Assembly: GCA_022447685.1 (NCBI GenBank) | Contig: JAKVAO010000061.1 | Location: 1-15,948, forward strand | Source of the DNA: Candidatus Caenarcanales bacterium | GTDB lineage: Bacteria > Cyanobacteriota > Vampirovibrionia > LMEP-6097 | Length of the DNA stretch: 15,948 nucleotides | Direction: 5' to 3' | Shown: piece by piece, positions 1-7,277 of the stretch | How positions within the stretch are numbered: the stretch's first letter is position 1 | Layout of the letters: every line of letters starts with the position of its first letter | Notes under the pieces: generated by a model | Database searches by the model: none | Told to the model about the DNA's origin: nothing | Seen by the model: the letters and a program-made list of their open reading frames with translations, nothing else | Program-made: the position numbers and the translations under genes

Positions 1-48
1 ATGGTCAAAATAGCCATGATCCGTATTATGACTAAAAGACTCGCTTGA
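1..48 (+). CDS. possible C-terminal tail of an upstream gene
   Basis: The first frame is open from the window edge to a TGA at 46-48 and encodes only 15 residues, ending TKRLA. It could be the end of a gene that begins outside the window, or chance. The Nudix gene starts 62 nt further on with its own promoter-like signal. No function can be assigned. Confidence 0.2.
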   Translation: MVKIAMIRIMTKRLA

Positions 49-98
49 TTTAATTAACTTTCAAGACAGGCTCTTAGTGCTTTTGCCCTGTTAGTGTA

Positions 99-104
99 TA
101 TAAT
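99..104 (+). promoter_or_regulatory. -10-like hexamer directly before the Nudix gene
   Basis: A perfect TATAAT lies at 99-104, ending 6 nt before the GTG start at 111. No Shine-Dalgarno precedes the GTG. A convincing -35 is absent (TTAGTG at 74-79 would need a 19-nt spacer). If the hexamer is active, transcription would begin at about the start codon, giving a leaderless mRNA. Confidence 0.4.
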
Positions 105-110
105 TAAAAA

Positions 111-512
111 GTGTTTCCTGTTTTAGATGTTGTAGCTTTTGTTTGTATCAATGATCGGAAAGTCCTTGTGGTAAAGTCTTACAATAAAGATCGTTTCTAC
201 TTTACTGGAGGGAAAAGATCTGAAGGTGAGACTGATATTCAAGCTATCTATAGAGAGGTAAAGGAAGAGGTTAATGCAGAAATAGATTTATTTTCTTTGA
301 ATCACTTGATGACCTTTGAAGCTGAGGCTCATGGACACGCTAATGGACAGCTTGTGAAAATGGTTTGTTACACAGGTAAGCTAAAAACTAAAGCTCTAAT
401 TAATTCAGAAATATCAGAGCTTAAATGGATCAAAGCTCAGGACCTTGAAATCTGTGCATCTGCAACTCAAATAGTAATTAAAAATTTAAAAGAAATGAAT
501 TTGATAGATTAA
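111..512 (+). CDS. Nudix hydrolase (MutT-like)
   Basis: This 133-aa protein matches the Nudix fold in length and motif. The Nudix box runs from G34 to A56: G34, five residues, E40, seven residues, then R48-E49-V50-x-E52-E53. These glutamates bind the divalent metal that hydrolyses X-linked nucleoside diphosphates. The usual glycine near the end of the box is Asn55, a mild deviation. The hydrophobic N-terminal strand (residues 4-13) and the FTGGK segment before the box are typical. It is probably a cytoplasmic housecleaning enzyme; the substrate cannot be told from sequence. The start is GTG at 111 because the fold begins within a few residues and no better start exists. It stands alone and converges on the gene ending at 535. 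Confidence 0.88.
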   Translation: MFPVLDVVAFVCINDRKVLVVKSYNKDRFYFTGGKRSEGETDIQAIYREVKEEVNAEIDLFSLNHLMTFEAEAHGHANGQLVKMVCYTGKLKTKALINSEISELKWIKAQDLEICASATQIVIKNLKEMNLID

Positions 513-534
513 GTATTCTGGTATGTATTTTTTT

Positions 535-1266
535 TTAACTGGCTAAATTGAAAACAGTATTTTCATTAAACTCTGTCCAGCCCATCTCTTGAACTAATTT
601 ACTGATGATTCTAGGTGCTTCACTATTACTCATGTAATATGCTGGAAAAATATGGTCTCTGTTCTTCATTTTGATTAGAGAGTAATTGATTTTTGCAAGT
701 GTGTTTTGTCTTAATCCTCTATAGCTCCACTTTCTGCCATCTGCAAAATCTGATAGTGCTTTAAACATAGCCTCGAAACCCTCTTCCAATGTCTCAAACT
801 CCTTAGTTCCTCCATGGTCATTATTACCAACATTACCAGGATTGTTTAAAGTACTGTAGTTTACTAAACTTGTCTCTGATACGTGAAGTGCAAGCACAAA
901 ACGTGAGTCTACTGAATATTTATCTCCTAAGTAAATAAATAAATCTACTAAATCTTCATTGGCTATCAAATCATATATTTGCCCTTTAACTTTAATAAAG
1001 TAGTGAGTTTCACCTTTTAAGTATTCATTCATGAAACTTAACATTGTCTCTCGATGTCTCACGTTTAAAGTTTGATAGTGTTTGTCCCAGAGATGCGGAC
1101 CATAATCTAAATGAAGAATTGATTCTTGTTCTAAAATTGATTCATTTTCGATACTTTGGACTGAATTAAGTTTTTTTATTTCTTCCAAATTATAAGCTTG
1201 AATAAAGTTCGCCAAAGAACTCTTGGCTGTGAACAGCAATATTAAAGTTATGATTAGTGCTCTCAT
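535..1266 (-). CDS. secreted lysozyme/glucosaminidase-like protein
   Basis: This 243-aa protein begins with a signal peptide: Arg2, a hydrophobic core at about residues 4-13, and a likely signal peptidase I site after Ala19 (S-L-A, then N). Residues 20-85 form a variable linker. Residues about 100-232 look like a lysozyme-superfamily murein hydrolase. The key region is LHVSETS (E131 is the candidate catalytic glutamate) followed by NNPGNVGNND at 141-150, a Gly/Asn motif like that of glucosaminidase and lytic transglycosylase domains. The product should act on peptidoglycan outside the membrane. A strong Shine-Dalgarno AGGAAG (1274-1279) lies 7 nt before the ATG. A near-consensus promoter lies upstream. 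The exact bond cleaved cannot be stated; family assignment rests on motifs only. Confidence 0.65.
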   Translation of the reverse strand: MRALIITLILLFTAKSSLANFIQAYNLEEIKKLNSVQSIENESILEQESILHLDYGPHLWDKHYQTLNVRHRETMLSFMNEYLKGETHYFIKVKGQIYDLIANEDLVDLFIYLGDKYSVDSRFVLALHVSETSLVNYSTLNNPGNVGNNDHGGTKEFETLEEGFEAMFKALSDFADGRKWSYRGLRQNTLAKINYSLIKMKNRDHIFPAYYMSNSEAPRIISKLVQEMGWTEFNENTVFNLAS

Positions 1267-1282
1267 GCTTTCGCTTCCTGTA

Positions 1283-1304
1283 AAGTAAGATAATCAACTT
1301 ACTT
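1283..1304 (-). promoter_or_regulatory. inverted repeat in the 5' leader of the murein hydrolase-like gene
   Basis: AAGTAAG (1283-1289) and CTTACTT (1298-1304) are perfect 7-bp arms around an 8-nt centre. They lie between the predicted transcription start (about 1306) and the Shine-Dalgarno (1274-1279). The element could be a repressor operator just downstream of the start site or a small leader hairpin. TTACTTG recurs at 1300-1306 and 1332-1338, next to the -35. Confidence 0.45.
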
Positions 1305-1312
1305 GACCAAGA

Positions 1313-1342
1313 ATTATAGTGTAATTACGCTTTACTTGTCAA
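1313..1342 (-). promoter_or_regulatory. near-consensus sigma-70 promoter
   Basis: Read on the minus strand there is a perfect TTGACA (1337-1342), an 18-nt spacer and a perfect TATAAT (1313-1318). It drives the gene starting at 1266, with a leader of about 40 nt that contains an inverted repeat and a good Shine-Dalgarno. It is the strongest promoter match in the window. Confidence 0.8.
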
Positions 1343-1392
1343 CTTTCTTGTTTAATTTTGAAGCCTTTAGTGAGCATTAGGAAGCAAGCCTA

Positions 1393-1421
1393 TTGAAAAA
1401 GCTGCTTTTAGTGGGTAGATT
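1393..1421 (+). promoter_or_regulatory. promoter of the dgcN-like operon, probably leaderless
   Basis: TTGAAA (1393-1398), a 17-nt spacer and TAGATT (1416-1421) form a good sigma-70 promoter. The -10 ends 8 nt before the ATG at 1430, so transcription should begin within about three bases of the start codon. No Shine-Dalgarno lies between. A palindrome AAAAGC-T-GCTTTT (1397-1409) overlaps the -35 and spacer and is a candidate operator. Confidence 0.6.
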
Positions 1422-1429
1422 AGATATAT

Positions 1430-2536
1430 ATGTCAGTGATAAAAAGTTTCGCTCAAAGTTTAAATCCAGAGGAGACTGCTTTATTTATACTTACTGAGGG
1501 TTTTACTAATACTCATCATGCAAAAACTGCTGAAGGGGTGATTAAATATGGTAAGTGGAAAATTGATTCTATAATTGACTCTCAATATCACTCAAATGAA
1601 GCTTATTCTTATCCATTAGTAAAAACCCTTAGAAAAGCATTAGAGCAATCAAAGTACGCTAATGATAATTCTATTAAAGACAGAGCACTTTTGATAGGTA
1701 TAGCTCCAGCTGGAGGCAAGATACCTGAAAATTGGCTCTCAATTATCAAAGAAGCTATAGTAAGTGGACTTCATATTATAAGTGGTCTGCATGAATTTTT
1801 AGAGGACTTGGATGAAATCCAAGACTTAGCTAAGCGGCATCAAGTAAGACTCTGGGATCTCAGAAACCCTGATCAATATCAGTCAAGTTTGATAAATGCC
1901 ATAGCCAAGCTTAATAAGAGATCAGTCCAGAATAAAGTGGTCACTATGGTAGGTAGTGATTGTAGTGTTGGGAAAATGTGCACTGCACTTGAGTTGAATA
2001 AATCTCTCCTGGAGCTTGGAACTAGCTCACAATTTATTGCCACAGGGCAAACTGGAATTATGATTTCAGGTAATGGTATCCCCTTGGATAGAGTTATAGG
2101 AGATTTTATGGCAGGCTCAGTTGAGCAAGAAATTTCTAGGGTGATAGAGAAATATAATCCTCAATTCTCAATAGTCGAGGGTCAAGGTTCTCTGTTGCAC
2201 CCAGCTTACTCAAGTGTGACTCTTTCACTATTGCATGGCTCTAACCCTGATGCTTTGATACTTTGTCACAAAGCTAATAAGTCTAAAATTGATGATCCTT
2301 ATACTATTACAATACCTTCAATTGCAAAGCTGATCGAAATCTATGAAAATGTATTGAGTTTAATAGAGAATAAATCTAAAGTCATAGGAATAGCGGTTAA
2401 CACCTCGACTCTTAGTGATGCGGAAGCTAGAGAATATTTGGATGGATTAGCGACTGAGATATCTTTACCGTGTTCTGATCCTATTAGATTTGGGATGGAA
2501 GAAATTGCTAAGAACTTAATTGGGAGCTTTGTATGA
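1430..2536 (+). CDS. dgcN: DUF1611 family P-loop protein, DgcN-like (D-glutamate N-acetyltransferase-like)
   Basis: This 368-aa protein has the DUF1611 layout. The N-terminal domain (about 1-165) is a Rossmann-like module with the IAPAGGKIP segment near 91-99. The C-terminal domain has a P-loop GSDCSVGKM at 175-183 (K182), ATGQTG at 204-209, EGQGSLLHPAYS at 250-261 and HGSNPDALILCH at 269-280, all family signatures. Members paired with an enolase-superfamily epimerase have been described as DgcN, which N-acetylates D-glutamate before DgcA racemises it. The same pair occurs here: the next gene overlaps by ATGA. Assignment as DgcN is by family plus neighbour; substrate is not proven, and other DUF1611 members are uncharacterised. 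It is the first gene of a four-gene operon with a leaderless-type promoter. Confidence 0.8.
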   Translation: MSVIKSFAQSLNPEETALFILTEGFTNTHHAKTAEGVIKYGKWKIDSIIDSQYHSNEAYSYPLVKTLRKALEQSKYANDNSIKDRALLIGIAPAGGKIPENWLSIIKEAIVSGLHIISGLHEFLEDLDEIQDLAKRHQVRLWDLRNPDQYQSSLINAIAKLNKRSVQNKVVTMVGSDCSVGKMCTALELNKSLLELGTSSQFIATGQTGIMISGNGIPLDRVIGDFMAGSVEQEISRVIEKYNPQFSIVEGQGSLLHPAYSSVTLSLLHGSNPDALILCHKANKSKIDDPYTITIPSIAKLIEIYENVLSLIENKSKVIGIAVNTSTLSDAEAREYLDGLATEISLPCSDPIRFGMEEIAKNLIGSFV

Positions 2537-3582
2537 AATTAACTTATAAAACTATTGAGCTTGATCTAGAGTTTCCCTTTCGAATATCTAGAGGTGAAAA
2601 GTTCGTCTCGAAAACAATTATTACTCAGCTAGAACATACTTATAATGGTCAAACTTACTTTGGCTTTGGTGAAGCTGTGTTTAGTGAATTCTATGGTGAA
2701 AATGAAGATAGTGTTTCTAAAGCATATAAGCACATTATTAAAGATGGTATTTTACAAAACATAGATCTTTTCAATGAACAGGAGTTGCAGCGAAGAATAG
2801 GGAGTTTCGGTGGAAACTATGCAGCTAAGGCTGGTCTTAATATCGCGCTTTATGATCTGAGAGCCAAGGTCTTAGGTTTGCCTCTTTATAAATTTCTTGG
2901 CTCAGATAAAACTAAAGCTCCACAGAGTTCTTATACCATCGGTATCGCTGATAAAGAAACTATAGTACAGAAAGTTAAAACTGCACTAGACAGGAATTAT
3001 AAAATTCTAAAGGTGAAACTTGGTTCTAGTGAAGATTTGGAGATGCTCAAAACCATTAGGTCACTAGCTCCTCAAGCTACTATTAGAGTGGATGCCAATG
3101 CTGCTTGGACTTATGATGAAGCAATTGAGCTTATAGATGAAATAAAAAGCTTAGATATTGAATTTGTAGAAGAGCCTTTGAAGCTTGATTCTAGTGAAGA
3201 AGCTTATGAAAAACTTTTTCACAAAAGTCCAATTCCATTGATGGCAGATGAATCTTGTAAGCGATTAGCTGACATAGAGAAATGTTCTAAGTATTTTCAT
3301 ATGGTGAATTTTAAGTTAACTAAGACTGGAGGAATTAGTGAGACTTTGAGAATGATTCATGCAGCAAGGGCATTAGATTTAAGAATTATGCTTGGTTGTT
3401 TTACAGAAACCAATATCTCTATATCTGCTATGGCTAGCCTTAGCCCTCTAGTGGACTATGCTGACCTGGATGGTTCCCTTCTTCTGAGTAATGATCCATA
3501 TCAGAATCAGCTTTTTCAAGGAAATCAGATCTGTCTTAGTGATAAACTTGGTTTGGGGATAGATCTTCCTAGCATTATATGA
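2533..3582 (+). CDS. dgcA: enolase-superfamily dipeptide epimerase / N-acetyl-D-glutamate racemase-like (DgcA-like)
   Basis: This 349-aa protein shows the full muconate-lactonising subgroup active site. The N-terminal capping domain covers about 1-120. The barrel carries K160-V-K162 (KxK), D187 (RVDAN), E213 (VEEP), D239 (ADES) as metal ligands, and K261 (NFKLTKTGG) as the second acid/base lysine. The DLDG motif (D311, D313) near the end is typical of L-Ala-D/L-Glu epimerases. It should epimerise the alpha carbon of a glutamate-containing substrate: either N-acetyl-D-Glu, as for DgcA partnered with DgcN, or L-Ala-D-Glu from murein. The start overlaps the preceding stop (ATGA), with GGGAG 6 nt upstream. 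The neighbouring DUF1611 gene favours the DgcA role. Confidence 0.85.
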   Translation: MKLTYKTIELDLEFPFRISRGEKFVSKTIITQLEHTYNGQTYFGFGEAVFSEFYGENEDSVSKAYKHIIKDGILQNIDLFNEQELQRRIGSFGGNYAAKAGLNIALYDLRAKVLGLPLYKFLGSDKTKAPQSSYTIGIADKETIVQKVKTALDRNYKILKVKLGSSEDLEMLKTIRSLAPQATIRVDANAAWTYDEAIELIDEIKSLDIEFVEEPLKLDSSEEAYEKLFHKSPIPLMADESCKRLADIEKCSKYFHMVNFKLTKTGGISETLRMIHAARALDLRIMLGCFTETNISISAMASLSPLVDYADLDGSLLLSNDPYQNQLFQGNQICLSDKLGLGIDLPSII

Positions 3583-4838
3583 GTATCAACTCACTAAAAA
3601 CAGATGTAGTAGTTATAGGCGCTGGAGCTGCTGGTCTAATGGCGGCTATTTCTGCAGCTAAGCGTTCTCGTAAGGTTATAGTTCTAGAATCCAATAAAAA
3701 ACTCTGTGAAAAAATTCGAATCTCTGGGGGCGGTAGATGCAATTTTACTAATCTTGGAGCTGGACCTGGTAATTATATATCTGAGAATCCACATTTTATG
3801 AAGTCAGCTTTGAAGAATTATACTCAGTATGATTTTATAGATTTGGTTGAGAAACATCGTATTGATTTCTATGAAAAGAAATTAGGACAACTTTTCTGTA
3901 GAGAAAGCTCTCAGCAAATTATAGATATGCTACTTTATGAAGCAAGAGAACTTGGTGTCAATATTATTTACCCCTGTGTTTCTCGTAAAATTCAAAAAAT
4001 AGACGAGAAGAAATTTCAAATATCAGCAGTTCATTTAGATACTAATAATAATATTGATTTTTTCTGTGAGTCTTTAGTGATGGCAACTGGAGGCTTGTCC
4101 ATTCCCCAAATTGGGGCAAGTGATTTTGGCTACAGAATTGCTAAGCAGTTTGGTCTTAATATTGTTGAACCTAAAGCAGCTCTTGTGCCACTGATGAGTC
4201 TAGAGAAGGAAAGAGATTTTTATAAAAACTTGAGCGGTCTTTCTATAGACAGTGATGTCTCAAATGCTAGGGAGAGAACTAAGAAGTCTAAGCAAATTTC
4301 TTTTCGTGAAAATATTCTTTTTACCCACAGAGGTTTAAGTGGTCCAGCTATATTACAAGTATCCTCTTATATCGATGATGGTGATGATATAAGTGTTGAT
4401 CTTTTGCCAGAGCGAACTCAGCTTGCAACTAAGCTTAAAGAGATGAGTAAAAATAAACAATTCTCCAAAAAATTTCTTCTTAATATGCTCAAAGAAAATT
4501 ATTCTGAAATCCCAGTTAAATTCTATGATAATTTGGCTTTAGCTTATAAATGTAATTTTAAGCAAAATTTAGCTAGTTACTCGCATAAATTTTTTGAAGA
4601 TTTGGAGCTAAAGCTAAAGTCTTGGAAATTTACTAATTATGAATCAGAAGGCTTTGCTAAAGCTGAAGTTACTAGAGGTGGAATAGATACTAATGAACTA
4701 TCTAGTAAAAGTATGGAAGTTAAAAAAGTGAAAAATTTATTCTTTGTCGGAGAATTGGTTGATGTAACTGGCTGGCTTGGTGGGTATAATTTTCAATGGG
4801 CTTGGTCTTCAGGTTTTGCTGCTGGGCAATATTGTTGA
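3579..4838 (+). CDS. HI0933/YhiN-family flavoprotein (NAD(P)/FAD-dependent oxidoreductase)
   Basis: This 419-aa protein is full length for the family. It begins with an FAD-binding GAGAAG (14-19) and E37 at the end of strand 2, then the diagnostic RISGGGRCNFTN (47-58). Further family marks are TGGLSIPQIGASDFGY in the middle, FTHRGLSGPAILQ (about 248-260), VTRGGI, and the C-terminal FVGELVDVTGWLGGYNFQWA stretch that closes the FAD site. The reaction of this family is unsettled; members are annotated as aminoacetone oxidases or BaiN-like reductases. It overlaps the epimerase gene by ATGA and lacks its own Shine-Dalgarno, so translation is probably coupled. A role in amino-acid salvage with its neighbours is inference. 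Confidence 0.88.
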   Translation: MSINSLKTDVVVIGAGAAGLMAAISAAKRSRKVIVLESNKKLCEKIRISGGGRCNFTNLGAGPGNYISENPHFMKSALKNYTQYDFIDLVEKHRIDFYEKKLGQLFCRESSQQIIDMLLYEARELGVNIIYPCVSRKIQKIDEKKFQISAVHLDTNNNIDFFCESLVMATGGLSIPQIGASDFGYRIAKQFGLNIVEPKAALVPLMSLEKERDFYKNLSGLSIDSDVSNARERTKKSKQISFRENILFTHRGLSGPAILQVSSYIDDGDDISVDLLPERTQLATKLKEMSKNKQFSKKFLLNMLKENYSEIPVKFYDNLALAYKCNFKQNLASYSHKFFEDLELKLKSWKFTNYESEGFAKAEVTRGGIDTNELSSKSMEVKKVKNLFFVGELVDVTGWLGGYNFQWAWSSGFAAGQYC

Positions 4839-5729
4839 ATGTTATTTGAAGCGCTAGAGTATTTTCATAACAGTTCTAGATGTCCTCAATATTTGAAGGA
4901 CTATGGACACCTTGGTGAAATTATTGCAATTAAAGCAAGAGCTAAAAGATGTTACTCATCTTGGCAAAGCCATTTGGAAAATAGCAGGCTTTTTATTAAA
5001 CAAAACTTGGATTTAAACCCTAATATCTATGGAAGTTCCTCTGTTGTCATATTTGGTGCGGGAATGTGCAATGATTTAGATCTGCATTTTCTTGGTGATA
5101 ATTTTGACAAAATTATATTGGTTGATTTGTTTTTTCTTAAGTCCACTAGAGAGCAATTAAGTAAGTATCCACATATCTTCTTCTGTGAGCTAGATGTCAC
5201 TAATACAATGGAGAAAATTTATCAGTTAGTGAATGTGAATAAAGATATTGGTCAATTCAAAACTAGCCTAGAAAATTTCTGTCAGAAAAATAAAACTGCT
5301 AATGTCTTTAATGAAAATCCTGTGAAAAACTTGATTGCAAATGAAGACACCAGTAATATTATTTCTTTGAACTTACTTTCCCAGATTCCTTTGGTTTTTG
5401 ATTCTTACTTTAAAAAAGTTTTTAAAAGAGCTTATAAATCTGAAGATTTTGATTTCTTCTTTAAGTTCCTTATTAAAGAACATTTGCAAGTTTTACTTAC
5501 TATTGAAAAGATGAACAAAAATGTGGTTCTGATCAGTGATACACATAAATTCGTCTCAGATAAAATGGGGAAAGAGAAAGGCAAAGAATCAAGTCTCTAT
5601 AATATAAATCTTCTACAGCATCTCGGTAAAGTCAAAAATAAAGCCAAGTGGTATTGGGATCTTGCTCCACATGGAGAACTTAGTCAAGATTATGCGATGA
5701 AGCTATTAGTCAACGCCATTAAGCTTTAA
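4839..5729 (+). CDS. Rossmann-like, possibly SAM-binding protein of unknown function
   Basis: The ATG follows the preceding TGA without a gap (TGAATG), so this 296-aa product is the fourth member of the operon. The N-terminal helical part (about 10-55) has RCPQYLKDYGHLGEIIA and a basic RAKRC stretch. Residues 68-121 look like a class I methyltransferase-type nucleotide site: VVIFGAGMCNDL (69-80, glycine loop), LVDLFFL (94-100, acidic residue ending strand 2) and ELDVT (117-121). Large hypothetical families with this arrangement exist and are often labelled SAM-dependent methyltransferase without proof. No catalytic motif identifies a substrate. Its last 24 bp overlap the 3' end of the convergent gene. 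Confidence 0.75.
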   Translation: MLFEALEYFHNSSRCPQYLKDYGHLGEIIAIKARAKRCYSSWQSHLENSRLFIKQNLDLNPNIYGSSSVVIFGAGMCNDLDLHFLGDNFDKIILVDLFFLKSTREQLSKYPHIFFCELDVTNTMEKIYQLVNVNKDIGQFKTSLENFCQKNKTANVFNENPVKNLIANEDTSNIISLNLLSQIPLVFDSYFKKVFKRAYKSEDFDFFFKFLIKEHLQVLLTIEKMNKNVVLISDTHKFVSDKMGKEKGKESSLYNINLLQHLGKVKNKAKWYWDLAPHGELSQDYAMKLLVNAIKL

Positions 5730-7277
5730 AGTCTCTCTTAGGCTAAGAGCAGAGTAAGCTGTTGCTACTAAACCTTGTCCAGGGAATACTGTATCTCCAA
5801 CCATGAACAGTTTTTCACCGGGAACTTTTTTAGGCATTAAATCTAAAATATTATAATCAGTAGAGTGAGGAATTCCTCCAACTAAGCCACTTTTTCTTCT
5901 GGTGAAAAATTCAAAACTTTTAGAGCTAGAGCTAGAGATGAATTCTTTTTCTGCTTCTCTGAGACTAGGTATGTTTGCAAAGAGCTGGTCAAAAATATAG
6001 TTTTGAGTTTCATTTTTTTTCTTCTTGTAGGTTTCAGAATCAAGGTTTAGCCAGAAGTTAGCATCTGTATGAGTTGAGATAGTCACTGAACGCCAGCCAG
6101 GAATAGCTTTTTCATGATCATCTTTAGGAGATAAAGTTACAAAGAAAGATTTAGCGGAACAGTTTGGAATAAGCTCAGGACAAATAATTTGAAAATAATT
6201 CAGTTCATCGAAATCCTCTTCAGTTTCAACTGCAAAATATAGAGCAAAAGCACTAGTATTATATTCAAATTTATTTGCATAGGATTTGAAGAAATCTCTA
6301 GTCTTGCCAGAACAAAGGTTAACCATGTTCCAGAGAGGGATATTGGAGATAACATAGTTAGATAAGTATTCTCTATCTTGTTTATCTTTGATGAAGAAAA
6401 TTTTTTCACGGTTCATTTTTATAGTTTCAATTTCTGTGACCTCTGATTTGAATTGGATTTCTGCTCCGTAGTTTTCAAGTGCATTTTCAAGTGCAAGGCT
6501 TAGTTTGTGAATTCCACCATAAGGGTAATAAAGTTCTGAAGCATAAGTGAGTCCCAGAGCAGACATCAATTCAGGACTTTTATCAACATAGCTTTGGGTG
6601 CTTATAATTAGTTGTTCATCTAGAAACTCGATAAACTTACTGTTTTGCTCAAGCTTATACTCAACTAAAAGTTTTTTGAGTGAACGAAATAAGCTTGGGA
6701 TATATTTTATAGCATTTAGATTCTTTAAAATTCGTTTGGGTTTAAGAAAACTCAAATAATCAGCTACTGTTGCTGGCAAAAGGTTAGAGTTGCTTTCAAG
6801 TAATTTCCAGGAATCACTTTCAATCTTGTAAAGTTTTTCCCAGAAGAGTTTCATATTATTTCTCTCCTCTGCTGAATTGCAAAAATGTTTACTCAGTTCA
6901 TCTATCCATAAGTCAAAATTGGCATATCTATTAATTTCTGTGCCATCTTGAAAAATTCTCATAGCAAGATTTTTTTTCTGAAACTTAAGACTTTCAAGGT
7001 TTATATTGAGCTTTTCAAGCAATATTTTTAGTGGTTGTCCTTCACCAAGACCACTAAGAGTAGTAGCGCCAACATCGAAAGTGAAATTTTTACGCTTGAA
7101 ATATGAAGCACAGCCCCCAGAAGCTGTATGTGCTTCAAGTACTTTTACCCGGTAACCATCTTTTGCAAGTAATGCAGCAGAGGCAAGTCCAGCAAGACCA
7201 GCACCAATAATTATGAAATCATAGAAGTCATTATCCAATATACTTAAGTGTAAACTAGAAATAGGACTTATGGACAC
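5706..7277 (-). CDS. CrtD/CrtISO-like carotenoid desaturase or isomerase (FAD-dependent)
   Basis: This 523-aa protein belongs to the phytoene desaturase-like flavoproteins. The FAD Rossmann motif GAGLAG is at 25-30 with E48 at the end of strand 2. GGCASYFKRKNFTFDVGAT follows (54-72) and closely resembles cyanobacterial CrtD and CrtISO. The C-terminal FMVGDTVFPGQG (about 491-502) is the second FAD-binding motif. Expected action is desaturation or cis-trans isomerisation of a carotenoid at the membrane; the exact step is not decidable, and no other carotenoid gene is nearby. GTG at 7277 is chosen because AAGGA (7285-7289) lies 7 nt upstream; a TTG at 7238 would remove the overlap with the photolyase. 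Both ends overlap neighbours (8 bp at 5', 24 bp at 3'). Confidence 0.8.
   Translation of the reverse strand: MSISPISSLHLSILDNDFYDFIIIGAGLAGLASAALLAKDGYRVKVLEAHTASGGCASYFKRKNFTFDVGATTLSGLGEGQPLKILLEKLNINLESLKFQKKNLAMRIFQDGTEINRYANFDLWIDELSKHFCNSAEERNNMKLFWEKLYKIESDSWKLLESNSNLLPATVADYLSFLKPKRILKNLNAIKYIPSLFRSLKKLLVEYKLEQNSKFIEFLDEQLIISTQSYVDKSPELMSALGLTYASELYYPYGGIHKLSLALENALENYGAEIQFKSEVTEIETIKMNREKIFFIKDKQDREYLSNYVISNIPLWNMVNLCSGKTRDFFKSYANKFEYNTSAFALYFAVETEEDFDELNYFQIICPELIPNCSAKSFFVTLSPKDDHEKAIPGWRSVTISTHTDANFWLNLDSETYKKKKNETQNYIFDQLFANIPSLREAEKEFISSSSSKSFEFFTRRKSGLVGGIPHSTDYNILDLMPKKVPGEKLFMVGDTVFPGQGLVATAYSALSLRETLKLNGVD

Noticed and set aside
61..90. Possible terminator or small RNA hairpin before the Nudix gene
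   Set aside because: Only a 4-bp AAGA/TCTT stem can be drawn, without a clean T-run.
528..536. Run of nine T between the Nudix gene and the convergent gene, as a terminator
   Set aside because: No stable stem precedes it on the plus strand, so termination there is unsupported.
6200..6409. Short frame inside the CrtD-like gene on the same strand
   Set aside because: It is a shadow of the real reading frame with no start signal.
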